Origin: Nemertoderma westbladi
Taxonomy: Eukaryota > Xenacoelomorpha > Nemertodermatida > Nemertodermatidae
NCBI GenBank assembly: GCA_032718475.1
Contig: JAUCBJ010007551.1
Span: forward strand, 1-64,000
Reading direction: 5' to 3'
DNA length: 64,000 nt
A program made the translations under genes and the position numbers. Shown here piece by piece: positions 1 through 9,430 of this stretch. The notes under the pieces were generated by a model. The model saw only the letters and a program-made list of their open reading frames with translations. It ran no database searches and had not been told where the DNA came from. How positions within the stretch are numbered: position 1 is the first letter of the stretch; every line of letters starts with the position of its first letter.

Positions 1-338
1 GTATGCATGTGTGCAGTAAGTAATGATTGTATGGAATTTGTGCGTTTATAGGTGAATGTTACTACTAAAGTGTGTTTACAGTAGCTAATCGCAATTGTAA
101 AATAGCCTTAACTCTACCGAGATAACCTCAAGTGGATTCAAGCCTTTGGGACGGACAGTGGTGGGACTTGTGCCGGTTATCGTTGTCGTGCTGTGCTACA
201 TGTTGGCGTAAACACTGCGACAGCGGTACATCGGCGCTGAGAAACCCACTGTCCGGGGGCAAAAAGCCTAGTAGGCAGCGACGCCCGCTTGCCTAAAATA
301 TTAACTCATATTGATATTAATAAACTCAGATAACAGAT

Positions 339-737
339 ATGACGGAATTGATAGAAGATGACCTTGGTATCAGGGAGCGATATACTCTACCTTTACAAGC
401 GTTTGTGGATAGCTTGATACGCGGTGAAGCCGATCCGACTATTACGGAGGACGATGGTCGTTATATCGAACCGCCGATGTCCCAGGAACAACTTACGCGT
501 GAATTGGACTATAGAAAATTCACCGCTCGCTATACGAATCGCAATGGTACGTATATGGACTTCTTAACCACCGGCCATCCTATCGATTTACATGATACGG
601 ACGATGTAGACACCGAAAGGGAAATGGTTCTATTTAAATATCATACCCAGCGGCGTCGTAACGATAAACCGAGAATAGATCACGAAAATTCTATTCGTAA
701 CAGACTGGGAAGACGAACCAATATGTCTAGAATCTGA
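339..737 (+). CDS. LTR-embedded ORF-A, copy 1 (acidic, unknown function)
   Basis: A 132-residue frame opens at a true ATG (339) and ends at TGA (735-737). The protein is rich in D and E in its first 40 residues and more basic at its end (RRRNDK, NRLGRR). I recognise no domain. The same ATG and TGA occur in the other two LTR copies (7727-8125, and the minus strand from 59849). After the TGA the frame stays open and continues into the zinc-knuckle ORF-B, so ORF-A may be the N-terminal part of a longer protein interrupted by one stop, or a separate small protein. It lies upstream of the putative LTR promoter, hence in the presumed U3 region. Confidence 0.5.
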   Translation: MTELIEDDLGIRERYTLPLQAFVDSLIRGEADPTITEDDGRYIEPPMSQEQLTRELDYRKFTARYTNRNGTYMDFLTTGHPIDLHDTDDVDTEREMVLFKYHTQRRRNDKPRIDHENSIRNRLGRRTNMSRI

Positions 738-1627
738 GGAGATTCAGCCTATCGCGCTCGGAACAGCGATAACGATTACATCCTAGAATGGTATCAAGGT
801 CCACAGTGTCTCACTGCGTACGATTATCGCCAGGCCAACTATGTTTCTCGGCAACGTTGTCGGTTATGCGCATCGAGAGACCATGTTACGCCCATAGACA
901 CAAACGTCCGCTGTTCCTATTTCCACGAACAACCGGCGATGGAAATTTATTGAGCGTATTGCAGATTTAATAATTTGCATATTTTTGCGGTTTGCCCCCA
1001 ATTTATGACTCAATGTCACCACTGTCCACTAAAGGGACACGCCAGTTTCGATTGCCCTTTTAATCGCGATTTGGAAAGCGTAGATGAAATGATCACACTA
1101 CGTTACATTAGAGCTTGGGAAGCGAACGCTGATTTACATCGTGATTCGCGCCATCGCTATTATCCTGGACGCGCTTACGAAGGAATTTATGCGTTCCATC
1201 CTTATCTATTCGCTTCTGTCGAACAGAAATCACGCATATCGAGTTACAGGAAGTATATCGACGGCCTTACGAGTACCGAGCCCGCGAACGCGAGTTGGAA
1301 AGAACCATTAAACCAAGGAAGTTTCTAACTGCCTATGGTCCACCCACGGCCCTCATTCAGACCACTCGTAAAGGACCCGTAAGAGCGGCTGTCTTAAAAC
1401 GAGCTCTCAAAGCCGTTAGACCCCTCTCCCCCGACGTTGATGTCAATCAACTCGGCACTTCGACTGGCGGATACACCGACCATAATCCTATACCCTCTGA
1501 TGCAATCATGTTGCACCCTTCACCCAGGAGTTATAGCCCTCCTTGTAAAGTGGCTCGCCCCAAAGAGAAAAAGACTCTGGCTAGCTTTAAAAAACTGCGT
1601 AAACGCCGTCCGCGCATGAAAGACTAA
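738..1627 (+). pseudogene. LTR-embedded ORF-B, copy 1 (broken CCHC protein)
   Basis: This is the in-frame continuation of ORF-A and homologous to the intact frame at 8126-9175. It carries a TGA where copy 2 has the first cysteine of the YCAYC motif (about 951-953), and a 160-bp deletion at about 1242 between 5-bp AGTTA repeats that shifts the frame. The knuckle CHHCPLKGHASFDC and the basic C-terminal tail (frame 1295-1627) remain readable in separate frames. It is inactive as a single protein in this LTR. The inverted element shares the TGA and the deletion. Confidence 0.65.
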
Positions 1628-1794
1628 CTGTTTAGAGTATTTTCGTATTTGAGAAACTGTGATTTTGTATATTTTATAGACTTAAATCCCATTTTCTGGG
1701 AGCGGTGTAAAAGCTTCTGTGGGATATAACTGGCCCCTTTGCTTCGCAATCCAGTTTCCCCCAGGCGCTGGAATACTCTAAAAAAGGTTCTCTG

Positions 1795-1880
1795 ACTGTA
1801 TATATATTCCCCTCGCCCGCAAGGTACCTTTACAGGTGTTTTAACGGACATAAAAGTAATTCTGCTATATACGTGTTTTG
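1795..1880 (+). promoter_or_regulatory. Candidate LTR core promoter (TATATATA block)
   Basis: TATATATA at 1799-1806 is followed by a block, TTCCCCTCGCCCGCAAGGTA and beyond, that is nearly unchanged in all three LTR copies (9346 on plus, about 58380 on minus). It sits downstream of ORF-B, which would place ORF-A/B in U3. This is a sequence-based guess; no transcript start is known. Confidence 0.3.
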
Positions 1881-3030
1881 GCGGACATGGTAAGGCAAAA
1901 AACCTGCAATGCACCAAATACCTTTCACAGCTTAGCCGTGATGATTCATATTACGACATCTAACAGCTGGTTGCTGACATGGAAACAGCCATTGGATGTA
2001 CGGTTCTTTGTTTGGCTTGAGCCAATCAGAGCGATTTTTCCTGTCGACGTGTAGCTTTTTAGTCGATCATAAGGAGAGTGTTCAGTCTTACTGTTTTTAC
2101 TTGATACTTTGTTGTTATTGCTGTCTAAGCCAGAAACACCGGCCTTTAGGGAAGAACTCTAGTAAACTGCTTAGATTATAGAAAGTATAACTGTTACCGG
2201 CGGCGGTGTTACCTCACTTAATTTAACTGCACTAATCATATTGTTTGTACTGCTATTTACCGTCAGTTATTAATTGTATCTATTTGTTGATGGAAATATT
2301 GCTATTTGGATAATACGGACAAATCACCCAATTCCCAATTTTCTTGATACACTACAGGTTAGAGAGACCGGCTATACATAACAATTGCGATTTATATTAA
2401 TGTGGTGTGTATTGAATCCAATGTTATTTAGCAGACCCTACGTGAGTCAATCGCTGTTCTCTTTATGTGTGATCAAATATACTGACGGTCGGCAGAATAG
2501 TGTGCATGATTGTGAGTGTGATGTGACTGGTAACAAAGTATTTCCTAAAGAATACGTTTTATACTTTAATCATAAGCAGTATCGTTGCGTTTAGTATAAG
2601 TCTTAGTTCTGTTTAAATAGATAAAGCGCCACGTCCTAAAGGAACTGTTAATATTTCCCGAAAGCCAATAATATCTGTCAGAGATTAATTATTAACGATC
2701 TATCGAATAATACATTAGGTATACACTGCAACCTTACACTGTAATAATACAATTCAAGCATCCGAATTCAGTCTCCCGGGTGTAGATCCATCGGGTGAAT
2801 GATCGCGCATGGGCTGATTTCGGCTAATGTTTTGCGTATTAGCATAAATTATTGTCGTATGCTAAAGTGGTTTTAATTAACTAAAAGACATATAAAATTT
2901 GGCAGGTTAAACTGCTAAAGGTCTTCGAAAGCGCGAACAGAAATCGGAGGAAGGCGATACTACAGACCCTGAAGGCGGAGGAGATAGATCTCATCTAAGT
3001 AGGCGTAGAAAAACATATTACCGTCGTAAA

Positions 3031-6000
3031 TTGCCTGATTTGCCCCCAGCTGTTAAAAGACAGCTAACTAGCACAGATTTAGGTAGGGCAGAACCTATAG
3101 AACAATTTATCCAGGTCAAAAGACTCCCTACTATAGTCGATGAACCTGAAATCATTAGGCCTGTAATTCCCAAAGTCACTTCTATGCTAGAGACCCCTGC
3201 ACTTCCAGAGCTTAACTCTAAATTCCCTTTACATAGCACTACACTACCTGTACCCGGCGGAACAGTCCATGCAAATACCCCTGTCCAGATAGCAGAGAGA
3301 GAAATCAATAATTTGTCTCCCGTCGTCCCGCGTCAGCCCGCTACTATGTTGGCGACTCCCGCTTCGGCGGTTGAGTGGGTGGAAGAGGGACGGCGGGGGA
3401 TGAATCTCCTGCTAGGACAGATGCAGGAGACTGTCCACCAACTTAAGGGAACAGTGAGGGAAAGTAGAGCAGAGTTGCAAGAAGTGCAGCAAAGTATCGC
3501 GCTAGAACGCGACAAATTAGTCAATATACAAAAAGGCATACCAATGCCCCCGGTAACATTGAGTCAACCCGTTAGGTCTGAAGTATCACATGCGCAAGGT
3601 GTGGAGCCTACACGCATCTATACTGCTAGTGAAGTTGAAACTCCTATAGCAAACCCTATTAAGGGTGATTATAGACCTGTTATTAATGATATTCCCTATA
3701 GACCTGATAATGATCCGAGAAATTTGTATACCGATAATTCGATATTAAATAACACGATGGCCCAAGAAAGCTTTACGCGTCAGATGGCTAGAACAGAAGC
3801 CCGCCAAGCGGTCAAAGTGGGAGAGATCGTCAAATTCAATGGAGATGAGATGAAATGGTTACCTTTCAACGAATATTACAAAGATAGCATACAGAACTCT
3901 GTACTATCTAACGGAGAGAAACTTAGATTCCTCATCAAGTGTTTGGAAGGACCTCCCAAGTTAATGGCGTTAAAGTTTATTGGACATCCAGATGGATTAA
4001 GACAAGTTTGGGATACATTAAACATCAGGTATGGTAACAAAGATAACATAGCTAAGTATTTGTATACAAAATTAGTAGCCCCCCGACACTTCCTTAGTAG
4101 TGGGATTATAGAGTTTTCCGATGAAATTCAAGAGATCTGTAGACAACTGGACTGGTTAGGTAAGTCGCATGAATATCAGAGTTCCATGGTTATTGGAGCC
4201 GTAGTCTCTACTTTACCAAAGGGTGGAGTATGTACGCGCTGGGACAAGAAAGTGTTGTACATGAATGAACAACAACGACGAAGTCCTACCATGGCTGATC
4301 TCATGTCTTTCTTAGATAGTGAAGTAAAATTACAACTCATAAGGCAGGCCAGAGAGAAAACATCGGAAAATAAGGTAAGTGAGAAACCCGATTCTAGGAG
4401 AAGGATAATACCAGTGTGTTATACTGACGACGGCGAAAGCCAAGCTTCTCAAGAAGAGGACAGCGGGAAAGACACAGCAAAATCTTACTATGACAACAAG
4501 ACCTATAAAGACGTAAGTAAATACAAGTCTCGAACCAGTGACAGGAGAGAACAGGTAACAACAACTCCTCCTACGTCTCCTAAGAGAATTCACGGAAGAA
4601 AGCCCGAAGAAAGAACGAGAGTGCAGAACGTTAACCAAGTTAAGGTGAGTAACATCAAACCAAAATGTGCGCTGTGCGACGGGCCCCACCGTTTGAGTGC
4701 GTGTGCAGAATTCCTAAAGAAATCCATGGCAGATAGACGTGGAGTCCTGTGGGATAAGCGGTTATGTTATAACTGTCTCAGACGCGGACACCAGCGGCGA
4801 ACCTGTTACTCTGACGCAAGGTGTGCTAAGTGCGGCGCGAAACATCATAGCTTGTTGCACACGGAATTCGAACGAAACAGCCCGAGTCAGGTAAGTGAGC
4901 CCAAATCACATGTCCAATTCAGTGATGTGAACGACACTGACCAAAGTTCTGAGTGGGAAGGATTCTATACGGACGAATTCTCCGACGCCAACGAATCCTG
5001 TTACCTAATAAATACCGCAGTGTATCGAGCCCTTACTTACGAAAAAGACACCACCAATGAGTTTCCCCCAACTACTTTTGACAAACCACCATCTTGGAAA
5101 ACTCCAACTTCCAATGTAGGAATCAGAGAATTTCCTGTAGTGCAGGTAAGAGTTCACGGTCCCAACAAAAGTTACATAGTGAACGCACTCCTTGACTCCG
5201 GCAGCACAGGAACATTCATCGATCAAGAACTAGCCGAAGATATCTTTGCTGGACAACCCAAATTCCAAACTAAGTTGAATATGTCTGGAATTATGCAGGT
5301 TTGGAAATCTACCATAACGGCAGATTACTATGTAGGTGCGTTGTCCACCCCCCAGGATAAATTAGGAGCACAAAGTATAAGGTCAGTAAAAATGGTGGCT
5401 ATAAAGAACTTCGCTACTACCCAAGCAGACCTTTATAATTGGGACGAGGATGAGAGCATCCAACATCTTAAGATACCTCGATTCCAGACAGATTATCCTG
5501 GAGTGCAAATACTTATCGGCCAAAACGCGCACGAGGCGCTCGAGACATTGGAAAAACGACCTGCTCAACCGCAGCCACTACAAACCTATGCGGTAAGAAC
5601 TAGAGTAGGTTGGTACTTTACTGGTCCTTCCCGCAGAACTCTCGAAGAGAGACTACCATCAGAAAGACTATACCAGATAAATGGTTTGGAAGTGGAGAGC
5701 AGTGAAGTGGACGAACTAACTGAGGGAACACCATACTCCTCAGATAATGACGATATTAACTCCAATGAAGATCAATGGAGACATCGCCCCGAGATGATTA
5801 ATCTAGCCGACATCGCTTCCAGAGGAGCGACTCCTCAAGAACGGATAGATACTCCCGGCTGGTTAGGTGGACCCGACTCCCTAAGTAAAGAAGAAGATGA
5901 ATGGCCTCCTCATCTTACCACGGCGGAGAGTAGACAGGCCAAGGGAGCGGAGAAAGTAACACGACAACCCAATCACCCAGCTGGTCGTTTATGTTTACTG

Positions 6001-6099
6001 GAAAGAGACCAAAAACTGTCCGGAAACTATGGAAGGCAAGATACTCTTCCTACGACCACTTCCCTAATCCGACAAATATCTAGGGACTCCATAACGTAA
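3031..6099 (+). CDS. Gag-protease polyprotein, BEL/Pao type, pol deleted
   Basis: The frame gives 1022 residues. Order: a coiled-coil-like segment about 115-170; a DUF1759-like Gag core about 265-430; zinc-binding region with CALCDGPH at 546 and a canonical CX2CX4HX4C knuckle at 579 (CYNCLRRGHQRRTC), then CAKCGAKHH; protease active site LLDSGSTGTF with catalytic Asp at 722; then NLADIASRG at 924 and WLGG...EEDEWPP. In full BEL/Pao proteins the RT and RNase H (several hundred residues) lie between protease and NPADxxSRG; here only about 45 residues separate them, and integrase is also absent. The frame is open from 2911 but has no ATG before 3184, so the start is unresolved: TTG at 3031, ATG at 3184, or an upstream spliced exon. 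Function: particle formation and processing for a non-autonomous element. Confidence 0.8.
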   Translation: MPDLPPAVKRQLTSTDLGRAEPIEQFIQVKRLPTIVDEPEIIRPVIPKVTSMLETPALPELNSKFPLHSTTLPVPGGTVHANTPVQIAEREINNLSPVVPRQPATMLATPASAVEWVEEGRRGMNLLLGQMQETVHQLKGTVRESRAELQEVQQSIALERDKLVNIQKGIPMPPVTLSQPVRSEVSHAQGVEPTRIYTASEVETPIANPIKGDYRPVINDIPYRPDNDPRNLYTDNSILNNTMAQESFTRQMARTEARQAVKVGEIVKFNGDEMKWLPFNEYYKDSIQNSVLSNGEKLRFLIKCLEGPPKLMALKFIGHPDGLRQVWDTLNIRYGNKDNIAKYLYTKLVAPRHFLSSGIIEFSDEIQEICRQLDWLGKSHEYQSSMVIGAVVSTLPKGGVCTRWDKKVLYMNEQQRRSPTMADLMSFLDSEVKLQLIRQAREKTSENKVSEKPDSRRRIIPVCYTDDGESQASQEEDSGKDTAKSYYDNKTYKDVSKYKSRTSDRREQVTTTPPTSPKRIHGRKPEERTRVQNVNQVKVSNIKPKCALCDGPHRLSACAEFLKKSMADRRGVLWDKRLCYNCLRRGHQRRTCYSDARCAKCGAKHHSLLHTEFERNSPSQVSEPKSHVQFSDVNDTDQSSEWEGFYTDEFSDANESCYLINTAVYRALTYEKDTTNEFPPTTFDKPPSWKTPTSNVGIREFPVVQVRVHGPNKSYIVNALLDSGSTGTFIDQELAEDIFAGQPKFQTKLNMSGIMQVWKSTITADYYVGALSTPQDKLGAQSIRSVKMVAIKNFATTQADLYNWDEDESIQHLKIPRFQTDYPGVQILIGQNAHEALETLEKRPAQPQPLQTYAVRTRVGWYFTGPSRRTLEERLPSERLYQINGLEVESSEVDELTEGTPYSSDNDDINSNEDQWRHRPEMINLADIASRGATPQERIDTPGWLGGPDSLSKEEDEWPPHLTTAESRQAKGAEKVTRQPNHPAGRLCLLERDQKLSGNYGRQDTLPTTTSLIRQISRDSIT

Positions 6100-7388
6100 T
6101 AACATATGGAGTGGGTGTGTGACTATATCATTTTATATTTGTTTTTATTTTATATTTATGTATGTATTATTATGTAATATTATTATAATCGTTTTCTTTA
6201 ATTTTATTTGGTAGAATGTTATTTTAGGGATTATTTAGTAGATTAGTGCAATATATTAGTGTTTATTACGTACGTAATTATTTATAATATATATTTAGTG
6301 CGACGGCGAGAAATAATTATTTTTTCTCTTTCCTTACTGTCCGTATCATATTATAAATACGTGACTACAGTAAGATGAAATGTCCATACTTATTAAAGTA
6401 CAATAAAGCTCCTACTATATTTAAGTATTATTGGTAGGCAGAGTATTAGGAATGCAAAGTTCAGATCCTCGTGTCTCGGCTAAACCAAGCTCTGGGTAGA
6501 CCTTGGAAACGACTTGCCTCTTCACACTGACATTGCTTCGTGCGATATTGCTCTTCTACCTTATAACAAATAATACATATAGTAGCGTGATGTCCCTCTA
6601 ACAGTAGCGTAAATCGCAAATAAATCTGTTAAACTTTTGACCATCTGTAATTCTAGTCGATTAAGATATCGTGGCACCCACCGATATACTTGAAAGACAA
6701 ATTCTAGAATCAGTGGTTAACGTCCCCAGACAAGTTCTGGAATAAATCGGTGCCCATCCTAAATATTAATTTAATATTTATTAAAAATCTGTAAAATTCA
6801 GATCCGTTAACAATTCTAGTCGATTAAGATATCGTAGCACTTACCGATACTCTTAAAAGACAAATTTCATAGAATTCAGGATCCTAAGTCCCCAGATATG
6901 CTCTGGAATAAAATTTATGTCAATTTAATATCAAATAATAAAATTCACGGGAATAAATTTAAATTCATATTCGAATGGATTTCATAAATTGTCATTTTGT
7001 GCAATTTATAACATTCCCAAAATTCCAGTAATTAATAGATCATGGGAGCGGAGATTCATATTGAGTGTGCTAGAGTGTGAGAATCTCCAACATATAGTCA
7101 ATAGCCGATAAAATTTATAAAATCATGCATAAAGAGGATATTGACAATTAAAGAATTACTATTAAATAACATCCCAGATCTGTATGCATGAGGATTGCCC
7201 TAATTCTACCGCTAGTTTTCCATAATGTCACCATGGCAACACCCACGCTAGAATTAGAAGCAAGTTAAAAGAACAATAAAAGGCTTGCCCCATTGCGTAG
7301 CATAAGAGTATACATAGCGCGCTATTAGTATCCAAGGATACATAGTAAATACGTGACATTCTGGAAGACACTGACTAACGGACAAATG
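6100..7388 (+). other. AT-rich non-coding 3' internal region with a duplicated block
   Basis: No coding frame is seen. AATAAA lies at 6402-6407. An imperfect direct duplication is visible: about 6620-6747 and 6785-6913 share the core ATTCTAGTCGATTAAGATAT and end in CTCTGGAATAAA-like sequence. The inverted element has only one copy of this block (60600-60700). The 3' LTR may begin inside this stretch, since its 5' limit cannot be defined. I find no clear polypurine tract. Confidence 0.6.
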
Positions 7389-7726
7389 GTATGCATGTGT
7401 GCAGTAAGTAATGATTGTATGGAATTTGTGCGTTTATAGGTGAATGTTACTACTAAAGTGTGTTTACAGTAGCTAATCGCAATTGTAAAATAGCCCTAAC
7501 TCTACCGAGATAACCTCAAGTGGATTCAAGCCTTTGGGACGGACAGTGGTGGGACTTGTGCCGGTTATCGTTGTCGTGCTGTGCTACATGTTGGCGTAAA
7601 CACTGCGACAGCGGTACATCGGCGCTGAGAAACCCACTGTCCGGGGGCAAAAAGCCTAGTAGGAAGCGACGCCCGCTTGCCTAAAATATTAATTTATATT
7701 GATATTAACAAACTCAGATAGCAGAT

Positions 7727-8125
7727 ATGACGGAATTGATAGAAGATGACCTTGGTATTAGAGAACGATATACTCTACCTTTACAAGCGTTTGTGGATAG
7801 CTTGATACGCGGTGAAGCCGATCCGACTATTACGGAGGACGATGGTCGTTATATCGAACCGCCGATGTCCCAGGAACAACTTACGCGTGAATTGGACTAT
7901 AGAAAATTCACCGCTCGCTATACGAATCGCAATGGTACGTATATGGACTTCTTAACTACCGGCCATCCTATCGATTTACATGATACGGACGATGTAGACA
8001 CCGAAAGGGAAATGGTTCTATTTAAATATCATACCCAGCGGCGTCGTAACGATAAAACGAGAATAGATCACGAAAATTCTATTCGTAACAGACTGGGAAG
8101 ACGAACCAATATGTCTAGAATCTGA
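7727..8125 (+). CDS. LTR-embedded ORF-A, copy 2
   Basis: 132 residues, almost identical to copy 1, with the same ATG and the same TGA (8123-8125, context ATC TGA GGA GAT). The frame continues open after the TGA for a further 349 codons into ORF-B, so one stop separates two parts of what could be a 482-codon frame. The N-terminal third is acidic; no family is recognised. It lies in the presumed U3 of the 3' LTR, where it would be carried at the 3' end of a genomic transcript. Confidence 0.55.
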   Translation: MTELIEDDLGIRERYTLPLQAFVDSLIRGEADPTITEDDGRYIEPPMSQEQLTRELDYRKFTARYTNRNGTYMDFLTTGHPIDLHDTDDVDTEREMVLFKYHTQRRRNDKTRIDHENSIRNRLGRRTNMSRI

Positions 8126-9175
8126 GGAGATTCAGCCTATCGCGCTCGGAACAGCGACAACGATTACATCCTAGAATGGTATCAAGGTCCACAGTGTCTC
8201 ACTGCGTACGATTATCGCCATGCCAACTATGTTTCTCGGCAACGTTGTCGGTTATGCGCATCGAGAGACCATGTTACGCCCATGGACACAAACGTCCGCT
8301 GTTCCTATTTCCACGAACAACCGGCGATGGAAATTTATTGCGCGTATTGCAGATTTAATAATTTGCATATTTTTGCGGTTTGCCCTCAATTTATGACTCA
8401 ATGTCATCATTGTCAATTAAAAGGACACGCCAGCTTTGATTGTCCCTTTAACCATGATTTAGAGAGCGTAGATGAAATGATTGTACTACGTTATATCAGA
8501 GCTTGGGAAGCGAACGCTGATTTACATTGTGACTCACGCCATCGCTATTATCCCGGACGCGCCTACGAAGGAGTTTATGCGTTCCATCCATATTTGTTTG
8601 CCTCCGTCGAACAGAAATCGCGCCTATCAAGTTATGAACTATTGAAGCGCGTTGGAGAATGTATTTCAACCAAATATGTACGTAAATTTCTCAGAAGCAT
8701 TAATCCGAGTGACATCCAGTCTTACAACTTAATAAACTTTATCCGTCAAGACCCTGCCTATGGAGACTTATTCGTCAACTCACACCCTGAGTTACAAGAA
8801 GTATATCGACGGCCTTACGAGTATCGAGCCCGCGAACGCGAGTTAGAAAGAACCATTAAACCAAGGAAGTTTCTAACTGCCTATGGTCCACCCACGGCCC
8901 TCGTTCAGACCACTCGTAAAGGACCCGTAAGAGCGGCTGTCTTGAAACGAGCTCTCAAAGCCGTTAGACCCCTCTCCCCTGACGTTGATGTCAATCAACC
9001 CGGTACTTCGACCGGCGGATATACCGATCGTAATCCCATACCTTCTGATGCAATCATATTGCACCCTTCACCCAGGAGTTATAGCCCTCCTCGTAAAGTG
9101 GCTCGCCCCAAAGAGAAAAGGACTCTTGCTAGCTTTAAAAGGCTGCGTAAACGCCGTCCGCGCAAGAAAGACTAA
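8126..9175 (+). CDS. LTR-embedded ORF-B: triple CCHC-like zinc-knuckle protein
   Basis: The frame is open from the codon after the ORF-A stop to TAA at 9173-9175; the first ATG is 8282 (297 residues). Three metal-binding patterns follow one another: CX2CX4HX9C from 8246 (CRLCASRDH...C), CX2CX5HX4C (CAYCRFNNLHIFAVC, residues 20-34 from 8282) and a canonical CX2CX4HX4C (CHHCQLKGHASFDC, residues 41-54). A charged middle and a very basic tail (KRLRKRRPRKKD) follow. This suggests a nucleic-acid-binding, nucleocapsid-like protein. Against copy 1, 86 codons (8375-8632) show 26 silent and 6 replacement changes by hand count, which argues for protein-level selection. I do not recognise the family beyond the knuckles. 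The 8282 ATG is ATA in copy 1, so it may not be the real start. Confidence 0.6.
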   Translation, partial: GDSAYRARNSDNDYILEWYQGPQCLTAYDYRHANYVSRQRCRLCASRDHVTPMDTNVRCSYFHEQPAMEIYCAYCRFNNLHIFAVCPQFMTQCHHCQLKGHASFDCPFNHDLESVDEMIVLRYIRAWEANADLHCDSRHRYYPGRAYEGVYAFHPYLFASVEQKSRLSSYELLKRVGECISTKYVRKFLRSINPSDIQSYNLINFIRQDPAYGDLFVNSHPELQEVYRRPYEYRARERELERTIKPRKFLTAYGPPTALVQTTRKGPVRAAVLKRALKAVRPLSPDVDVNQPGTSTGGYTDRNPIPSDAIILHPSPRSYSPPRKVARPKEKRTLASFKRLRKRRPRKKD

Positions 9176-9339
9176 CTGTTTAGAGTATTTTTATATTTTA
9201 GAAACTGTGATTTTGTATATTTTATAGACTTAAATCCCATTTTCTGGGAGCGGTGTAAAAGCTTTTGTGGGATAACTGATACGTTTGCCTTTGCTGGCCA
9301 GTTCCCCCCCAGGCGCTGGAATACTCTAAAAAGGTTTTC

Positions 9340-9430
9340 TAACTGTATATATATTCCCCTCGCCCGCAAGGTACCTTTACAGGTGTTTTAACGGACATAA
9401 AAGTAATTCTGCTATATACGTGTTTTAGTG
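9340..9430 (+). promoter_or_regulatory. Candidate LTR core promoter, 3' LTR copy
   Basis: TATATATA at about 9346-9353 is followed by the same conserved block as at 1799. In a 3' LTR it could drive transcription into the flanking minisatellite. Confidence 0.25.

Larger units (their letters stand above)
1..2939 (+). repeat. 5' LTR of plus-strand BEL/Pao element (partial)
   Basis: The sequence is a direct repeat of 7389-10506. It contains a broken copy of ORF-A/B (339-1627), a conserved TATA block near 1799 and about 1.1 kb of non-coding sequence. It differs from its partner LTR by a 160-bp deletion near 1242 and by many substitutions, and in both respects matches the inverted element's LTR at 57249-60187 better. 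It ends ...GCGCGAACA at 2939. Confidence 0.8.

Noticed and set aside
2385-2594. 69-codon frame in the LTR, present also at 57594-57803
   Set aside because: The two copies differ mainly by amino-acid changes and the 3' LTR copy is disrupted by a deletion; there is no sign of protein selection.
7030-7388. Exact start of the LTR and a polypurine tract
   Set aside because: The 5' LTR is cut by the window start and the inverted element's 5' LTR is outside, so the boundary cannot be defined; no convincing purine tract is visible.
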